From: Pelagibacteraceae bacterium AG-430-E20
Lineage (GTDB): Bacteria; Pseudomonadota; Alphaproteobacteria; Pelagibacterales; Pelagibacteraceae
Assembly: GCA_003209915.1 (NCBI GenBank)
Contig: QCOF01000006.1
Location: forward strand, 1-64,000
Length of the DNA stretch: 64,000 nucleotides
Direction: 5' to 3'
The notes under the pieces were generated by a model that saw only the letters and a program-made list of their open reading frames with translations, had not been told where the DNA came from and did no database searches. Position 1 is the first letter of the stretch; the number at the start of each line of letters is the position of its first letter. This document shows, in pieces, positions 54,202 to 64,000 of this stretch. The translations under genes and the position numbers were made by a program.

Positions 54202-54993
54202 TTATTCTCCAATATTTATCAAAGTTCCTTTATCACGAGCTTTATCAAACGAGTAATAAAAAATCGATATTGAAAGAATAAGATAAAAAATATTAAGATA
54301 AAGGGCATTATATATATTTTCATAACTTACCTGACCGTTTACTAGAATATTTCTTGTCTCTTCAAATATATAAACGAGTGGGAGTGCAAAAGCGATAGAC
54401 TGAAAGATTCCTGGTAAAATTTCAACAGGATAATAAATACAACCAAACGGAGCTAACAAAAACATTGTAGACCATGCAATGTTTTCAAACGAAGGACCAA
54501 ATCTAAGTAATCCAGCAGACACCAGTAAACCTAGAGTAATCCCAAAAATATATAAACTTAAAAAAAGAAAAGCTAAAGGCACTCCCAATTCCAATAAAGA
54601 TATTCCAAACAGAGGAGAGGTGAGCAATATAGCTGGGACCAGTCCTATTAAAGCTCTTATTAAAGCAGTAAAGACCAAAGAAATAATGATTTCACTAACT
54701 TTCATAGGAGCAATGAAAAGGTTAGTAAAATTCCTGCTCCATATTTCCTCTAAAAATAACATGTTGAATCCAATACTTGTTCTAAATAAAAAATCATAAA
54801 GAATTGCGCAAGACAGTATTACACCTACAGCGCCACTATAGTAAGTACTGTACTCTGCAAAAAAATTTGAGATAAATCCCCATAAAGTTATTTGAATTGA
54901 GGGCCAATATATTAAGTCAAGTATTCTTGGAAAAGATCGAGTAATTAAATAAAAATGTCTTAAAAAAAGTCCATAAATTCTTGTAAAATTCAT
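54202..54993 (-). CDS. ABC-2 type transporter permease
   Basis: 263 residues with about six membrane helices of the ABC-2 (DrrB/NodJ-like) permease type. The motif LAPFGCIYYPVEILPGIFQSIAFALPLVYIFEETRN region near residue 190-220 is characteristic. It overlaps the ATPase gene by 4 bp, so the two form one exporter. The substrate is unknown; export of a lipid, glycan or drug is possible from the family. Confidence 0.9.
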   Translation of the reverse strand: MNFTRIYGLFLRHFYLITRSFPRILDLIYWPSIQITLWGFISNFFAEYSTYYSGAVGVILSCAILYDFLFRTSIGFNMLFLEEIWSRNFTNLFIAPMKVSEIIISLVFTALIRALIGLVPAILLTSPLFGISLLELGVPLAFLFLSLYIFGITLGLLVSAGLLRFGPSFENIAWSTMFLLAPFGCIYYPVEILPGIFQSIAFALPLVYIFEETRNILVNGQVSYENIYNALYLNIFYLILSISIFYYSFDKARDKGTLINIGE

Positions 54994-55718
54994 TTTTTAT
55001 TCCTCGCTATTTCCAAAAAAACTTCTTCTAAATTTTTTCTTCCATGTTTCAATATTAAATCATTTGGCGTTCCACTATCTACAATAATTCCATCTTTCAT
55101 CATTAAAACAGAACCACACAATCTTTTAACTTCATCCATATTATGTGATGCAAGTAAAACTGAAATTTTTTTTTCTTTTTTCAAATTTTCTAAAAATGTT
55201 CTTACAAAATCTCCTGTTTCAGGATCTAGTGAAGCTGTTGGCTCATCTAGTAGCAGCACTGTAGGATCATTTATTAAAGCTTTTGCCAAACTGACCCTAT
55301 TTTTTTGTCCCGATGAAAGTTCACCTGTTATTTTATCCAAAAGGTCAGTTAGCCTAAGTTGATCTGAAAGATACTCAATTCGATTTTCTAAATCATCAAC
55401 ATTATATAATTTTCCATAAACAATTAAATTTTGTTTAACTTTTAATTTTTTAGGAAGCTCAATATAAGGAGATATAAAATTCATCATATGTAATAGAGAT
55501 ATCTTGTTTGTCTCTATATTTTTTCCTTTAATTAAAACTTGACCACTAGAAGGTTTTAGTAATCCTAATATCATTCCAATGGTGGTTGTCTTTCCACATC
55601 CATTAGGACCCAATAAACCAACAATTTCATTTTCACCAATTTTAAAATTTATATTACTGACAGCATTCTTTGATTTATATTTTTTAGATAGGTTTATTAC
55701 CTCAATCGAATTTGTCAT
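54990..55718 (-). CDS. ABC transporter ATP-binding protein
   Basis: 242 residues. Walker A GLLGPNGCGKTTTIG near residue 34, the signature LSSGQKNRVSLAKAL, Walker B VLLLDEPTASLDP and the switch His in LLASHNMDEV. The layout is that of ATPases paired with ABC-2 permeases. It directly follows the sua5 stop, so the three genes are likely one transcript. It energises the permease encoded next to it. Confidence 0.94.
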   Translation of the reverse strand: MTNSIEVINLSKKYKSKNAVSNINFKIGENEIVGLLGPNGCGKTTTIGMILGLLKPSSGQVLIKGKNIETNKISLLHMMNFISPYIELPKKLKVKQNLIVYGKLYNVDDLENRIEYLSDQLRLTDLLDKITGELSSGQKNRVSLAKALINDPTVLLLDEPTASLDPETGDFVRTFLENLKKEKKISVLLASHNMDEVKRLCGSVLMMKDGIIVDSGTPNDLILKHGRKNLEEVFLEIARNKK

Positions 55719-56651
55719 TTAATATTTTGATGCCCTCTCTAACCGATCATTAATTGTTTGTCCTATCCCAATATTAGGAATTTTTTCAACAGCAATTTTT
55801 TTGTATCCTTTATTTTTAATTTTCCTTATGAGTGGATATAAATTTCTTGCAGCTTTGATAAGATTATTATTCTTACTAAGAAAGAAATAATTTTTAAAAT
55901 TTATTTTTCTTTTTTTTATTAATACAAATGCTTCTCCTTTATTTGGTTTTTTTACATTCATCCTTAATGGTATTCCAGGAGAATAATGAAGAGAAAACAA
56001 CCCTGGTGAAATCTTATTTTTAGATTTATTCTTAATTGATACTTGTTTCTTTATTATTTTTTTAATTTTTGAAACATTTAAACCTCCAAGTCTTAATATT
56101 GATAAATTATTCGTAAGGTTTATAATTGTAGACTCTACACCAATTGAACACCTCCCACCTCTGAGTATATATTTTAATTTTTTTCCAAATTCTTCTTTAA
56201 CATCTGAGGGCTGAACAGAGCTTAGTTTTGAGGAAATATTCGCACTTGGTGCAGCTAAGGGATAATTTAAAATTTTAAGTAATCTTCGTAATAGTGGATG
56301 TTTTGGAAATCTGATAGCGACGGTGTTTTTATTATTAGTCACAAATTTTGATATTTTTGAATTTTTCTTTAATTTTAGAACATATGTAATTGGACCAGGT
56401 GAAAATTTATTATACAGTTTTTTAAAATCTTCATTGATTATACAATCTTCTTTGAGACCCTTGAGATTGTAGTAGTGAACAATTAGAGGGTTGTTTGCAG
56501 GTCTTTTCTTTAATTTAAATATCTTTTTTACCGTGATATCAGAATAGGCATTCCCAGCTAACCCATAAACCGTTTCTGTTGGTACTGCTATACATTCGTT
56601 ACTGTCTAAATACTTTTTTGCTTTTTTGATATTTGATTGATTAGATTTCAT
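55719..56651 (-). CDS. sua5: L-threonylcarbamoyladenylate synthase (Sua5/YrdC)
   Basis: About 310 residues from ATG 56651: an N-terminal YrdC domain (CIAVPTETVYGLAG, NNPLIVHYYN, VAIRFPKHPLLRRLL, PLAAPSANISSKLS) plus a C-terminal Sua5 domain (ISPGLFSLHYSPGIPLRM). It makes threonylcarbamoyl-AMP for t6A37 in tRNAs reading ANN. An upstream in-frame ATG at 56690 would overlap the divergent xseB start, so 56651 is preferred. Confidence 0.92.
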   Translation of the reverse strand: MKSNQSNIKKAKKYLDSNECIAVPTETVYGLAGNAYSDITVKKIFKLKKRPANNPLIVHYYNLKGLKEDCIINEDFKKLYNKFSPGPITYVLKLKKNSKISKFVTNNKNTVAIRFPKHPLLRRLLKILNYPLAAPSANISSKLSSVQPSDVKEEFGKKLKYILRGGRCSIGVESTIINLTNNLSILRLGGLNVSKIKKIIKKQVSIKNKSKNKISPGLFSLHYSPGIPLRMNVKKPNKGEAFVLIKKRKINFKNYFFLSKNNNLIKAARNLYPLIRKIKNKGYKKIAVEKIPNIGIGQTINDRLERASKY

Positions 56652-56668
56652 GTAATAATTATTAATAT

Positions 56669-56911
56669 ATGAAAGAAAAAAATTTACCACTTGATTATCA
56701 GCACAACTCCTTGGAGGAGCTCACTGAAAAAGCAAATAGAATAATTGAGTCATTGGAGAATGAAAATAATTTAAGTAATTCTGTTGATAGTTATCAAGAG
56801 TTATTAAAGTTAAATAATCTTATTGAAAAAAAATTTCAAAATAATCTTAAATTTATAAGTGAAAAAACAAATAATAAAATTAAGGAAATCGTAAAAAAAA
56901 ATGAAAAATGA
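56669..56911 (+). CDS. xseB: Exodeoxyribonuclease VII small subunit
   Basis: 80 residues. SLEELTEKANRIIESLENENN and LEDSVxxYxEG-like NLSNSVDSYQELLKLNNLIEKKFQ match XseB, a small helical subunit that binds XseA to make the single-strand exonuclease. The upstream gap to divergent sua5 is only 17 nt. It overlaps ispA by 11 bp in the xseB-ispA-dxs order common in Proteobacteria. Confidence 0.85.
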   Translation: MKEKNLPLDYQHNSLEELTEKANRIIESLENENNLSNSVDSYQELLKLNNLIEKKFQNNLKFISEKTNNKIKEIVKKNEK

Positions 56912-57773
56912 AATTAATAAAATTGCAAAAAATACAAATTATTTTCTAAAAAGATTTATTAATAATCAAAATAGTTCTCATCTTGTCAATGCAATGAAAT
57001 ACGGTTTATTTCCTGGAGGAAAGAAAATTAGATCAAAAATACTAGTAGATTTTGGTTATTTATTTTCTATTAGTTACAAAACTTTAATACAGATTGGTGC
57101 AGCAGTAGAATGCATACACGCTTACTCTCTTATTCATGACGATTTACCTTGTATGGATAATGATAAAATTAGACGAGGAAAAGCGTCTACACATGTAAAA
57201 TACGGTGAGTCTACAGCCGTGCTTGCTGGGAATTCATTACTGACAATGGCATTTGAAATTTTATCAAACAAAAATTTAGATTTGTCTGAAAAAACAAAAA
57301 TTAATTTAATAAAAAAATTGTCTGAATGCTCAGGTCATCTAGGTATAGCTGGTGGACAATACCTGGATTTAAATTATGAGAAAAAAAAAGTTTCAAGAAA
57401 TAAGATTATTGAAATGGAAATGAAAAAAACAGGAATGTTATTTAGTTTTTGTTGTGTGGCCCCAGCAATAATAAAAAATAAAAAAAATTTAGAGCTTAGG
57501 TTTTTTGAAAATGTTGGATCAGATATAGGCTTACTATTTCAAATTTCTGATGACCTAATTGACCATGAAGGAAATTCAAAAATCGCTGGTAAAAAAACAG
57601 GAAAAGATCAAAAAAAAGGTAAAGCAACACTTATTAGTTTACTTGGTTATGATAATGCGGTTAAATATTCCAAAGATTTAATTATAAATATTGATAAAAA
57701 ATTGCAAAAATACGGTTCTAATTCAAAAAAAATAAAACAGACTTTGGAATATATTTTAAATAGAGATAGATGA
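56901..57773 (+). CDS. ispA: Farnesyl diphosphate synthase (short-chain prenyl transferase)
   Basis: 290 residues. [12 protein letters not shown], the first aspartate-rich motif [33 protein letters not shown] and the second motif [15 protein letters not shown] identify an IspA-type polyprenyl synthase. It condenses IPP with allylic diphosphates to farnesyl diphosphate. Its stop overlaps the dxs start (4 bp). Confidence 0.95.
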   Translation: MKNEINKIAKNTNYFLKRFINNQNSSHLVNAMKYGLFPGGKKIRSKILVDFGYLFSISYKTLIQIGAAVECIHAYSLIHDDLPCMDNDKIRRGKASTHVKYGESTAVLAGNSLLTMAFEILSNKNLDLSEKTKINLIKKLSECSGHLGIAGGQYLDLNYEKKKVSRNKIIEMEMKKTGMLFSFCCVAPAIIKNKKNLELRFFENVGSDIGLLFQISDDLIDHEGNSKIAGKKTGKDQKKGKATLISLLGYDNAVKYSKDLIINIDKKLQKYGSNSKKIKQTLEYILNRDR

Positions 57774-59686
57774 CACAAAAAAGCACATTTTTAAAAGATA
57801 TAAATTTCCCTACAGATTTAAAAAAAATTTCTGAAAAGGATTTACCAAAAGTTGCAAATGAAGTTAGAGGTGAAATGATAGATGCTGTATCTCAAACAGG
57901 TGGCCATCTAGGTGCAGGTTTAGGTGTTGTAGAACTAACTGTGGCCCTTCACTATGTATTTGACACTCCAAATGATAAATTAATTTGGGATGTAGGACAT
58001 CAATCTTATCCACATAAAATTTTAACAGGAAGAAAAGATAAAATTAGAACATTGAGACAAGGTGATGGATTATCAGGTTTTACAAAAAGAACTGAAAGTG
58101 AATACGATCCTTTCGGTGCTGCTCATAGTTCAACATCAATTTCTTCTGCGCTAGGAATAGCTGAGGCAAATAAATTGGAAAATAAATCTTCAAACGTATT
58201 AGCAGTGATAGGAGACGGTGCAATAAGTGCTGGTATGGCTTATGAAGCAATGAATAATGCAGGTGCCTCTAAAACCAAAATTATTGTTATTTTAAACGAC
58301 AACGATATGTCAATTGCCAAACCTGTTGGAGCAATGAGAACATATCTTGCAAAATTATTGACTGGAAAAATATATTTTAGTTTTAGAGAAACTATAAAAT
58401 TAATTACTTCGGCATTTTCAAAGAGGTTTAGTGCAAAAGCAGGAAAAGCAGAAGATTTTTTAAGATCTGCATTCACTGGTGGCACTATGTTTAATTCATT
58501 AGGTTTTTATTATGTGGGACCAATTGATGGACATGATTTATCAACTCTGATTCCAATTTTAAAAAATGCACGGGACTCAAATCATGAGGGTCCAATTATG
58601 ATTCATATTAAAACACAAAAAGGCAAAGGATACAGTTACGCAGAAAAAGCTAAAGATCATTATCATGGAGTTTCAAAATTTAATGTTGACACTGGCGAAC
58701 AGAATAAAAGTGGATCTAATTTACCCTCATATACAAAAGTATTTGCAAATACTCTTGTCAAACATGCCAAAAAAGATAGTAAAATTGTTGGAATAACAGC
58801 TGCCATGCCTGGTGGAACAGGAATGGATATTTTTGGTAAAGAGTTTCCAAAAAGAATGTTTGATGTTGGTATAGCTGAGCAACATGCAGTCACATTTGCT
58901 GCTGGAATGGCCACAGAAGGATACAAGCCTTATGCCGCAATATACTCAACTTTTTTACAAAGAGCATACGATCAAGTTGTTCATGATGTTGCTATACAAA
59001 GCTTACCAGTGAGATTTGCAATTGATAGAGCTGGATTAGTTGGTGCTGATGGATCAACACACGCTGGTTCCTTTGATATTACTTATTTATCAACTTTGCC
59101 GAATTTTATTGTAATGGCTGCAAGTGACGAAGCTGAATTGGTTAAAATGATAAATACCTCAGTAGATATTAATGACAGACCAAGTGCAATTAGATATCCA
59201 AGAGGAGTAGGTGTTGGAGTTGAGCTTCCTTCAATAGAGGAAAAAGTTGAAATTGGAAAAGGAAGAATAATTCAAAATGGTAGTCAAGTATGCCTGTTAA
59301 ACTTGGGTACAAGATTAGAAGAATGTAAATTAGCTGCAGAACATTTAAAACAAAAAGGAGTTTCAACTACTATTGTTGATGCAAGGTTTGCCAAACCCTT
59401 AGACGAAGAGTTAATTATTAAATGTGCTAGAGAGCATGAAATTTTAGTCTCTATTGAAGAAGGGTCAATTGGAGGATTTGGTTCACATGTCAAAAACTTA
59501 CTTTCAGAGAAAGGGATATTTGACAAAGGTCTAAAATTTAGATCAATGAATCTACCAGACAAGTTTATTGAACAGAATACACCTGAAAAAATGTATGAAA
59601 TTGCCGGGTTAAATGCTTCTCAAATTTCAAAGAAAATTTTAGATATTTTATTTAACAAAAATTCAATCAAAGTTGTAAAAAATTAA
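57770..59686 (+). CDS. dxs: 1-deoxy-D-xylulose-5-phosphate synthase
   Basis: 638 residues, full length. [40 protein letters not shown], the ThDP motif from [18 protein letters not shown] to [16 protein letters not shown], and in the second half [15 protein letters not shown] and [15 protein letters not shown]. It makes DXP from pyruvate and glyceraldehyde 3-phosphate, the first step of the MEP isoprenoid pathway. The convergent aroC ends 6 nt away. Confidence 0.98.
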   Translation: MTQKSTFLKDINFPTDLKKISEKDLPKVANEVRGEMIDAVSQTGGHLGAGLGVVELTVALHYVFDTPNDKLIWDVGHQSYPHKILTGRKDKIRTLRQGDGLSGFTKRTESEYDPFGAAHSSTSISSALGIAEANKLENKSSNVLAVIGDGAISAGMAYEAMNNAGASKTKIIVILNDNDMSIAKPVGAMRTYLAKLLTGKIYFSFRETIKLITSAFSKRFSAKAGKAEDFLRSAFTGGTMFNSLGFYYVGPIDGHDLSTLIPILKNARDSNHEGPIMIHIKTQKGKGYSYAEKAKDHYHGVSKFNVDTGEQNKSGSNLPSYTKVFANTLVKHAKKDSKIVGITAAMPGGTGMDIFGKEFPKRMFDVGIAEQHAVTFAAGMATEGYKPYAAIYSTFLQRAYDQVVHDVAIQSLPVRFAIDRAGLVGADGSTHAGSFDITYLSTLPNFIVMAASDEAELVKMINTSVDINDRPSAIRYPRGVGVGVELPSIEEKVEIGKGRIIQNGSQVCLLNLGTRLEECKLAAEHLKQKGVSTTIVDARFAKPLDEELIIKCAREHEILVSIEEGSIGGFGSHVKNLLSEKGIFDKGLKFRSMNLPDKFIEQNTPEKMYEIAGLNASQISKKILDILFNKNSIKVVKN

Positions 59687-59692
59687 ATTGTT

Positions 59693-60775
59693 TTAATGAC
59701 ATTGAGCTTTGTTCATCAGATAGTGATCCAATAAAACACAATTCATCATTGCCTCACCAACAGGTACAGCTCTTATACCAACACATGGATCATGTCTTCC
59801 TGTAACAGATATCGTTGTATTTTTTCCAAATTTATTTATTGTTTTTCTTGTTGTTAAGATTGAAGATGTTGGTTTTACAGCAAATGAGGCAATAATTTCT
59901 TGTCCAGTTGAAATGCCACCCAATATTCCACCGGCATTATTTGTATCAAACTTTAATTTTTTACCTTTTTGTGAAATTTCATCTGAGTTTTGTTCACCAC
60001 TTAGTTGTGCAGAGTTCATTCCTGCACCAATATTAACTCCTTTAACGGCATTAATACTCATGAAACTAGATGCTATATCAGAGTCTAGTTTTGAGTAAAT
60101 GGGTGCACCCAATCCTACCGGAATTCCTCTCGCTCTTATTTCAATCACTGCACCACATGATGATCCAGATTTTCTTACTCCTAACAAAAATTTTTCCCAA
60201 AGTTTAATCATCGATTTGTCGGGACAAAAAAATGGATTTTTAGAAATTATTTTGTCATTCCATTTGTCAGTATCACATCCTAATATACCTAATTGGGTGA
60301 CAGCACCAATAACTTTAAATTTTTTACCTAATTTTTTCTGTAAGACCAACTTTGCTATTGCACCAGCTGCAACTCTTGATGCAGTTTCTCTTGCTGAAGA
60401 TCTTCCACCACCTCTATAGTCTCTAATTCCATATTTTTTGAAATAAGTAAAGTCAGCGTGCCCAGGTCTAAATTTATCCTTAATATTTCCATAATCCTTT
60501 GATCTCATATCTTTATTATAAATAATTAAAGATATTGGTGTACCGGTGGTTCTTCCATCAAAAACTCCAGATAATATTTGAACTTTATCGTCTTCTTTTC
60601 TTTGAGTTGTAAATTTTGATTGACCTGGTTTTCTTTTATCCAGTTCTTTTTGTATATCTTTTTCACTTAAATTAATATTTGGGGGACATCCATCAACGAT
60701 ACAACCAATTGCAGGACCATGAGATTCACCCCAGGTAGAGAAACGAAATAGCTTTCCAAATGTATTAAATGACAT
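59693..60775 (-). CDS. aroC: Chorismate synthase
   Basis: 360 residues. [70 protein letters not shown]-type motifs and [17 protein letters not shown] are all present. It converts EPSP to chorismate with reduced FMN. It is a single minus-strand gene; the 34-bp gap to divergent pdxH must hold both promoters. Confidence 0.98.
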   Translation of the reverse strand: MSFNTFGKLFRFSTWGESHGPAIGCIVDGCPPNINLSEKDIQKELDKRKPGQSKFTTQRKEDDKVQILSGVFDGRTTGTPISLIIYNKDMRSKDYGNIKDKFRPGHADFTYFKKYGIRDYRGGGRSSARETASRVAAGAIAKLVLQKKLGKKFKVIGAVTQLGILGCDTDKWNDKIISKNPFFCPDKSMIKLWEKFLLGVRKSGSSCGAVIEIRARGIPVGLGAPIYSKLDSDIASSFMSINAVKGVNIGAGMNSAQLSGEQNSDEISQKGKKLKFDTNNAGGILGGISTGQEIIASFAVKPTSSILTTRKTINKFGKNTTISVTGRHDPCVGIRAVPVGEAMMNCVLLDHYLMNKAQCH

Positions 60776-60809
60776 TATTTTATATTATATAGATTATTTT
60801 GTTTAAATT

Positions 60810-61436
60810 ATGAATCAAAAAAACTCACTTGGGCTTAATAGTTGTTTTCTGGATTTAGATGATCCAATTCATTTATTTGATACTTGGATGGAAGAAGCAA
60901 AAAAAACTGAGCCAAACGACCCAAACGCAGTAGCGCTAGCAACATCTAGCAAAAATAACATCCCATCTGTAAGGATGGTCTTGTTAAAAGACTTTAATCA
61001 AAAAGGATTTGTATTTTATACAAATTTAGACAGTCAAAAAGGACATGAACTTAGAGAAAATCCAAATGTAGCAATGTGTTTTCATTGGAAAAGTTTGCTA
61101 AGACAAATTAGAGTTAATGGCACTGTTTCATTGGTGCCCAATGAAATTGCAGATGAATATTACAATTCAAGAAGTTATGAAAGCAGAATAGGAGCGTGGG
61201 CATCTAAACAGAGCAAAGAACTTAAAAATAGAGATCTGCTAGATAAATCTATTGAAGAATATAAAAAAAAATACGCAGACAAGAATAAGGTTCCGCGACC
61301 AAATAATTGGTCAGGATGGAACTTGTCTCCCTCAAGTATTGAATTCTGGCTCGATGGAGATAATAGAATTCACGAAAGATTAAAATATATAAAAAATCTT
61401 AAAGGAGAGTGGATCAGATCTCTCTTGAGCCCTTAA
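60810..61436 (+). CDS. pdxH: Pyridoxamine 5'-phosphate oxidase
   Basis: 208 residues with DPIHLFDTWMEEAKKTEPNDPNA, PSVRMVLLKDFNQKGFVFYTN, SRIGAWASKQS and the C-terminal WDGDNRIHERLKY-like LDGDNRIHERLKY. It oxidises PNP/PMP to PLP with FMN. PLP is needed by the sugar aminotransferase of this window among others. The stop shares TTAA with the convergent prenyl synthase. Confidence 0.96.
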   Translation: MNQKNSLGLNSCFLDLDDPIHLFDTWMEEAKKTEPNDPNAVALATSSKNNIPSVRMVLLKDFNQKGFVFYTNLDSQKGHELRENPNVAMCFHWKSLLRQIRVNGTVSLVPNEIADEYYNSRSYESRIGAWASKQSKELKNRDLLDKSIEEYKKKYADKNKVPRPNNWSGWNLSPSSIEFWLDGDNRIHERLKYIKNLKGEWIRSLLSP

Positions 61437-62446
61437 AAACTTCTAGATAAGCTAAATGTTGTCAGATTTTTTAAAATTTCTTTTTCTTTAGTATCTTCAA
61501 AAACACTTAATGAATTTGAAGCAAGATTAATATAATGTTGTGCTTTCTGGTAGCACTCATTTATAATTTTGTGTTTATTTATTGAAGCAATTGTTTTATC
61601 TAAATCATCTTTATCTCTAGTGTCTTTACTAAACATATTAATTAAGTTATTTTTTTCTTCAATCCCAAGTTTCTGATAAAGTAAAATTATTGGAAGTGTA
61701 ATTTTTCCTTCAAAAAAATCTTGTCCTATTTTTTTTCCAAATAACTTAAGCTCAGCGTTGTAATCAAGTGTGTCATCAGCAATTTGGAAAGTAAGTCCAA
61801 GATTTCTTCCATAAAATTCAAGTGCATCTTTTTCTTTTTTATTACTATTAGATAAAATTGCACCAACTTTTGTAGCTGCTGCAAATAGCTCAGCAGTTTT
61901 TGCAGAAATTATTTTTAGATAAGTCTCTTCTAACATATCGACTTCACCCTTATGCTGAAGCTGTAAAACTTCTCCTTGAGCTATTTTAGATGAGGTAGAT
62001 GATAATAATTTAAGAACTTCTATATTGCCATCTTCAACCATCATCTCAAAACATCTGCTTAGCAAATAGTCACCTACTAATACTGATGAATGATTATTCC
62101 AAACTCTATTTAAGGTTTCTTTTCCTCTTCTAACCACCCCTTCATCTATAACATCGTCATGCATTAAAGTTGCACTATGAATTAATTCAACACATGCAGC
62201 TAAATTTACATCTCTTGAACCTTTTGTATAACCACATAATTTTGCAGTTCCTAAGGTTAGTAGAGCTCTCAACCTTTTACCACCAGTTTTCATATGATAA
62301 TCGGTCATTTTTTGAACTAGCTCTACATCGCTAATTAATTTAGTTTTAATTTTTTCCTCGGTTAACATAAGCTTATCTTCAACAGAATCTTTTAATTGAA
62401 AATAAGAATTATTTATCTGATTTCTGAGCTTTACAACTGATCCCAT
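61433..62446 (-). CDS. ispB: Long-chain polyprenyl diphosphate synthase
   Basis: 337 residues. GGKRLRALLTLGTAKL, the first aspartate-rich motif LMHDDVIDEGVVRRG, NNHSSVLVGDYLLSRCFEMM and the second motif FQIADDTLDYNAE. The small side chains upstream of the first DD motif fit a long-chain (octaprenyl/decaprenyl) synthase for ubiquinone. It takes its C15 starter from IspA. It is a single gene divergent from the S49 peptidase. Confidence 0.93.
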   Translation of the reverse strand: MGSVVKLRNQINNSYFQLKDSVEDKLMLTEEKIKTKLISDVELVQKMTDYHMKTGGKRLRALLTLGTAKLCGYTKGSRDVNLAACVELIHSATLMHDDVIDEGVVRRGKETLNRVWNNHSSVLVGDYLLSRCFEMMVEDGNIEVLKLLSSTSSKIAQGEVLQLQHKGEVDMLEETYLKIISAKTAELFAAATKVGAILSNSNKKEKDALEFYGRNLGLTFQIADDTLDYNAELKLFGKKIGQDFFEGKITLPIILLYQKLGIEEKNNLINMFSKDTRDKDDLDKTIASINKHKIINECYQKAQHYINLASNSLSVFEDTKEKEILKNLTTFSLSRSF

Positions 62447-62492
62447 ATTGAATTTAAACTAGTATAATTAACTTTTATTTATTACTTATCAA

Positions 62493-62520
62493 TTGACGCA
62501 CCTTATTCTTCAATTATAAC
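62493..62520 (+). promoter_or_regulatory. Sigma-70 promoter upstream of the S49 peptidase
   Basis: TTGACG (62493-62498) and TATAAC (62515-62520) are separated by 16 nt, with the gene starting 40 nt downstream. The match is good but in AT-rich DNA such boxes can arise by chance. Confidence 0.5.
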
Positions 62521-62560
62521 TAGACTTTATATTCAACTAATAATTCTATAAGAAATATTT

Positions 62561-63364
62561 ATGTTCTCTTTTTTTAAAAAGAAAAAAATAGTAGCTCATC
62601 TAAAACTGAGTGGTGTGATTGGAAATGCAGGAAAATTTAAACAGGGTATAGACTTTTCTGGCCAGGAGGAGATAATTAAAAAAGCTTTTTCATTAAAAAA
62701 AGCCAAATGTGTTGCAATTACCATAAATTCTCCAGGGGGATCACCTGTTCAATCTCACCTAATTTATAGTTTTATTAGACAGCAAGCCAAAAAAAATAAT
62801 AAGCAAGTAATAGTATTTGCAGAGGATGTTGCTGCATCTGGAGGTTATCTTATAGCATGTGCTGGGGACGAAATTTATGCAAATTCAAGTTCTATTATCG
62901 GATCCATCGGAGTTATTTATTCATCATTTGGTTTTACAGAATTAATAAAAAAAATTGGTGTTGAGAGAAGAGTTCATACAGCTGGTAAAAATAAAAGTAC
63001 TCTCGATCCCTTTCTCGAAGAAAAGAATGAAGATATAGAGAGACTTAAAAATATTCAATTAGACTTACATAAAGATTTTATTGATGTTGTAGAAAAAAGT
63101 AGAGGTAGTAAATTAAAAAAATCTGATATCGAACTTTTTTCTGGTGAATTTTGGTCAGGAAGTAAATCAAAAACCTTAGGATTAATAGATGGAATAGGAA
63201 ACGCTCACGAAATATTGAAAGAAAAATATGGAGATGATGTAATAATTAAAAAATTTGAAAAGACTAAAGGATGGTTAAGTCAAAAGCTCTCTTCCTCTAA
63301 TCAAGTAGATCAATTTGCAAATATTTTAGAGGAGAGGTCAATCTGGCAAAGATATGGTTTCTAA
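62561..63364 (+). CDS. sppA: S49-family peptidase (SppA/SohB-like)
   Basis: 267 residues, the short single-domain SppA type. [15 protein letters not shown], the nucleophile Ser in [18 protein letters not shown] (near residue 92), SSIIGSIGV and the Lys in [13 protein letters not shown] form the Ser/Lys dyad region. There is no clear N-terminal signal or membrane helix, unlike classical SppA. It probably degrades signal peptides or membrane-protein fragments. It overlaps glyQ by 11 bp. Confidence 0.9.
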   Translation: MFSFFKKKKIVAHLKLSGVIGNAGKFKQGIDFSGQEEIIKKAFSLKKAKCVAITINSPGGSPVQSHLIYSFIRQQAKKNNKQVIVFAEDVAASGGYLIACAGDEIYANSSSIIGSIGVIYSSFGFTELIKKIGVERRVHTAGKNKSTLDPFLEEKNEDIERLKNIQLDLHKDFIDVVEKSRGSKLKKSDIELFSGEFWSGSKSKTLGLIDGIGNAHEILKEKYGDDVIIKKFEKTKGWLSQKLSSSNQVDQFANILEERSIWQRYGF

Positions 63365-64000
63365 AAATAAAAATAAAAAAAAACAAAAACCAAAATTTCA
63401 AACCTTTCAAGAAACTATTTTAAATCTCCAAAAATTTTGGAGTAAACAAGGATGTATTATTCTTCAGCCATATGATATGGAAGTTGGAGCTGGTACGTTC
63501 CATCCTGCTACAACCCTTAGATCGTTGGGCATTCAACCATGGAAAACCGCTTATGTTCAACCATCAAGAAGACCAACGGATGGTAGATATGGTGAAAATC
63601 CCAATAGACTTCAACATTATTATCAATTTCAAGTTTTGATTAAACCCTCTCCTGAAAATATAAAAAGGCTATATTTAAATAGTCTTACTACGATTGGAAT
63701 TCATCACAATGATCATGATATCAGATTCGTTGAAGATGACTGGGAAAGTCCTACATTAGGTGCAGCTGGGTTAGGTTGGGAAGTTTGGTGTGATGGAATG
63801 GAGATTACCCAATTCACTTACTTTCAACAGATGGCAGGTTATGAATGTAAACCAGTTTCAGTAGAAATTACTTATGGTTTAGAGAGGATTTGCATGTTTA
63901 CCCAACAACAAAAAAATGTTTACGATTTATTATGGAATGATGAGGATATAAAATACAGAGAAGTTTTTCATCAGGCTGAAAAAGAGTTTTCTGCTTATAA
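63354..64000 (+). CDS. glyQ: Glycyl-tRNA synthetase alpha subunit (3'-truncated by window)
   Basis: The frame from ATG 63354 runs off the right edge (215 complete codons seen). After a Lys-rich start, [65 protein letters not shown] and [21 protein letters not shown] motifs are typical of the bacterial alpha2beta2 GlyRS. It activates glycine; glyS should follow outside the window. Confidence 0.96.
   Translation, partial: MVSKNKNKKKQKPKFQTFQETILNLQKFWSKQGCIILQPYDMEVGAGTFHPATTLRSLGIQPWKTAYVQPSRRPTDGRYGENPNRLQHYYQFQVLIKPSPENIKRLYLNSLTTIGIHHNDHDIRFVEDDWESPTLGAAGLGWEVWCDGMEITQFTYFQQMAGYECKPVSVEITYGLERICMFTQQQKNVYDLLWNDEDIKYREVFHQAEKEFSAY

Overview
This window looks like a chromosome segment of a SAR11 bacterium (Candidatus Pelagibacter, Alphaproteobacteria). 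Several things point there: very low GC, almost no intergenic space (no gene-free stretch exceeds about 115 bp), alphaproteobacterial gene orders (tkt-gap-pgk-fba-thiE-efp-suhB; yebC-ruvC-tolQRAB-pal-cpoB-tilS-ftsH-folP-glmM), a TrcR (DUF1013) protein, a three-part transhydrogenase, and an orphan 5S rRNA gene lying at the edge of a surface-glycan region. The taxonomic call rests on recognition of sequence and gene order, not on a database search.

Positions 1-15980 form a glycan (LPS O-antigen or exopolysaccharide) region, probably the end of the hypervariable region known in SAR11 genomes to lie between 23S and 5S rRNA. It holds a tightly packed plus-strand operon (partial 2-hydroxyacid dehydrogenase, three glycosyltransferases, a WecA/MraY-like sugar-1-phosphate transferase, an FAD oxidoreductase and a short SDR). 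After it come a polyprenyl-phosphate glycosyltransferase, an O-antigen ligase/polymerase with an anchored sugar-dehydrogenase-like beta-propeller, a NodU/CmcH carbamoyltransferase, a GT-C-like membrane protein and the GDP-fucose genes gmd and fcl.

The 5S rRNA gene (16036-16151, own consensus promoter) is followed after 9 nt by a nucleotide-sugar epimerase that overlaps rpmJ, then a small aa3-oxidase subunit IV-like gene, pntAA-pntAB-pntB and a small transaldolase. A second glycan island (20831-28029) carries a GT-C membrane protein, an aminotransferase/cupin pair, an acyltransferase, a CDP-glucose branch (rfbF, rfbG, RmlC-like cupin) and two Dpm1-like transferases.

From 36300 down to 28048 the minus strand is one long co-directional run: tkt, gap, pgk, fba, thiE, efp, suhB, rpmE, trcR, rpsU and initiator tRNA. 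From 36352 to 52191 the plus strand carries a ZapA pair, 5-formyl-THF cyclo-ligase, a YmdB phosphoesterase, yebC, a RuvC-like nuclease, the Tol-Pal system (with a strong terminator after pal), tilS, ftsH, folP, glmM, thiD and purA. The remainder (52188-64000) is core metabolism and information processing: rpoH, rluD, tRNA-Arg(TCG), an ABC-2 exporter, sua5, xseB-ispA-dxs, aroC, pdxH, a long-chain prenyl synthase, an S49 peptidase and the start of glyQ. No integrase, transposase, CRISPR array or prophage gene is visible.
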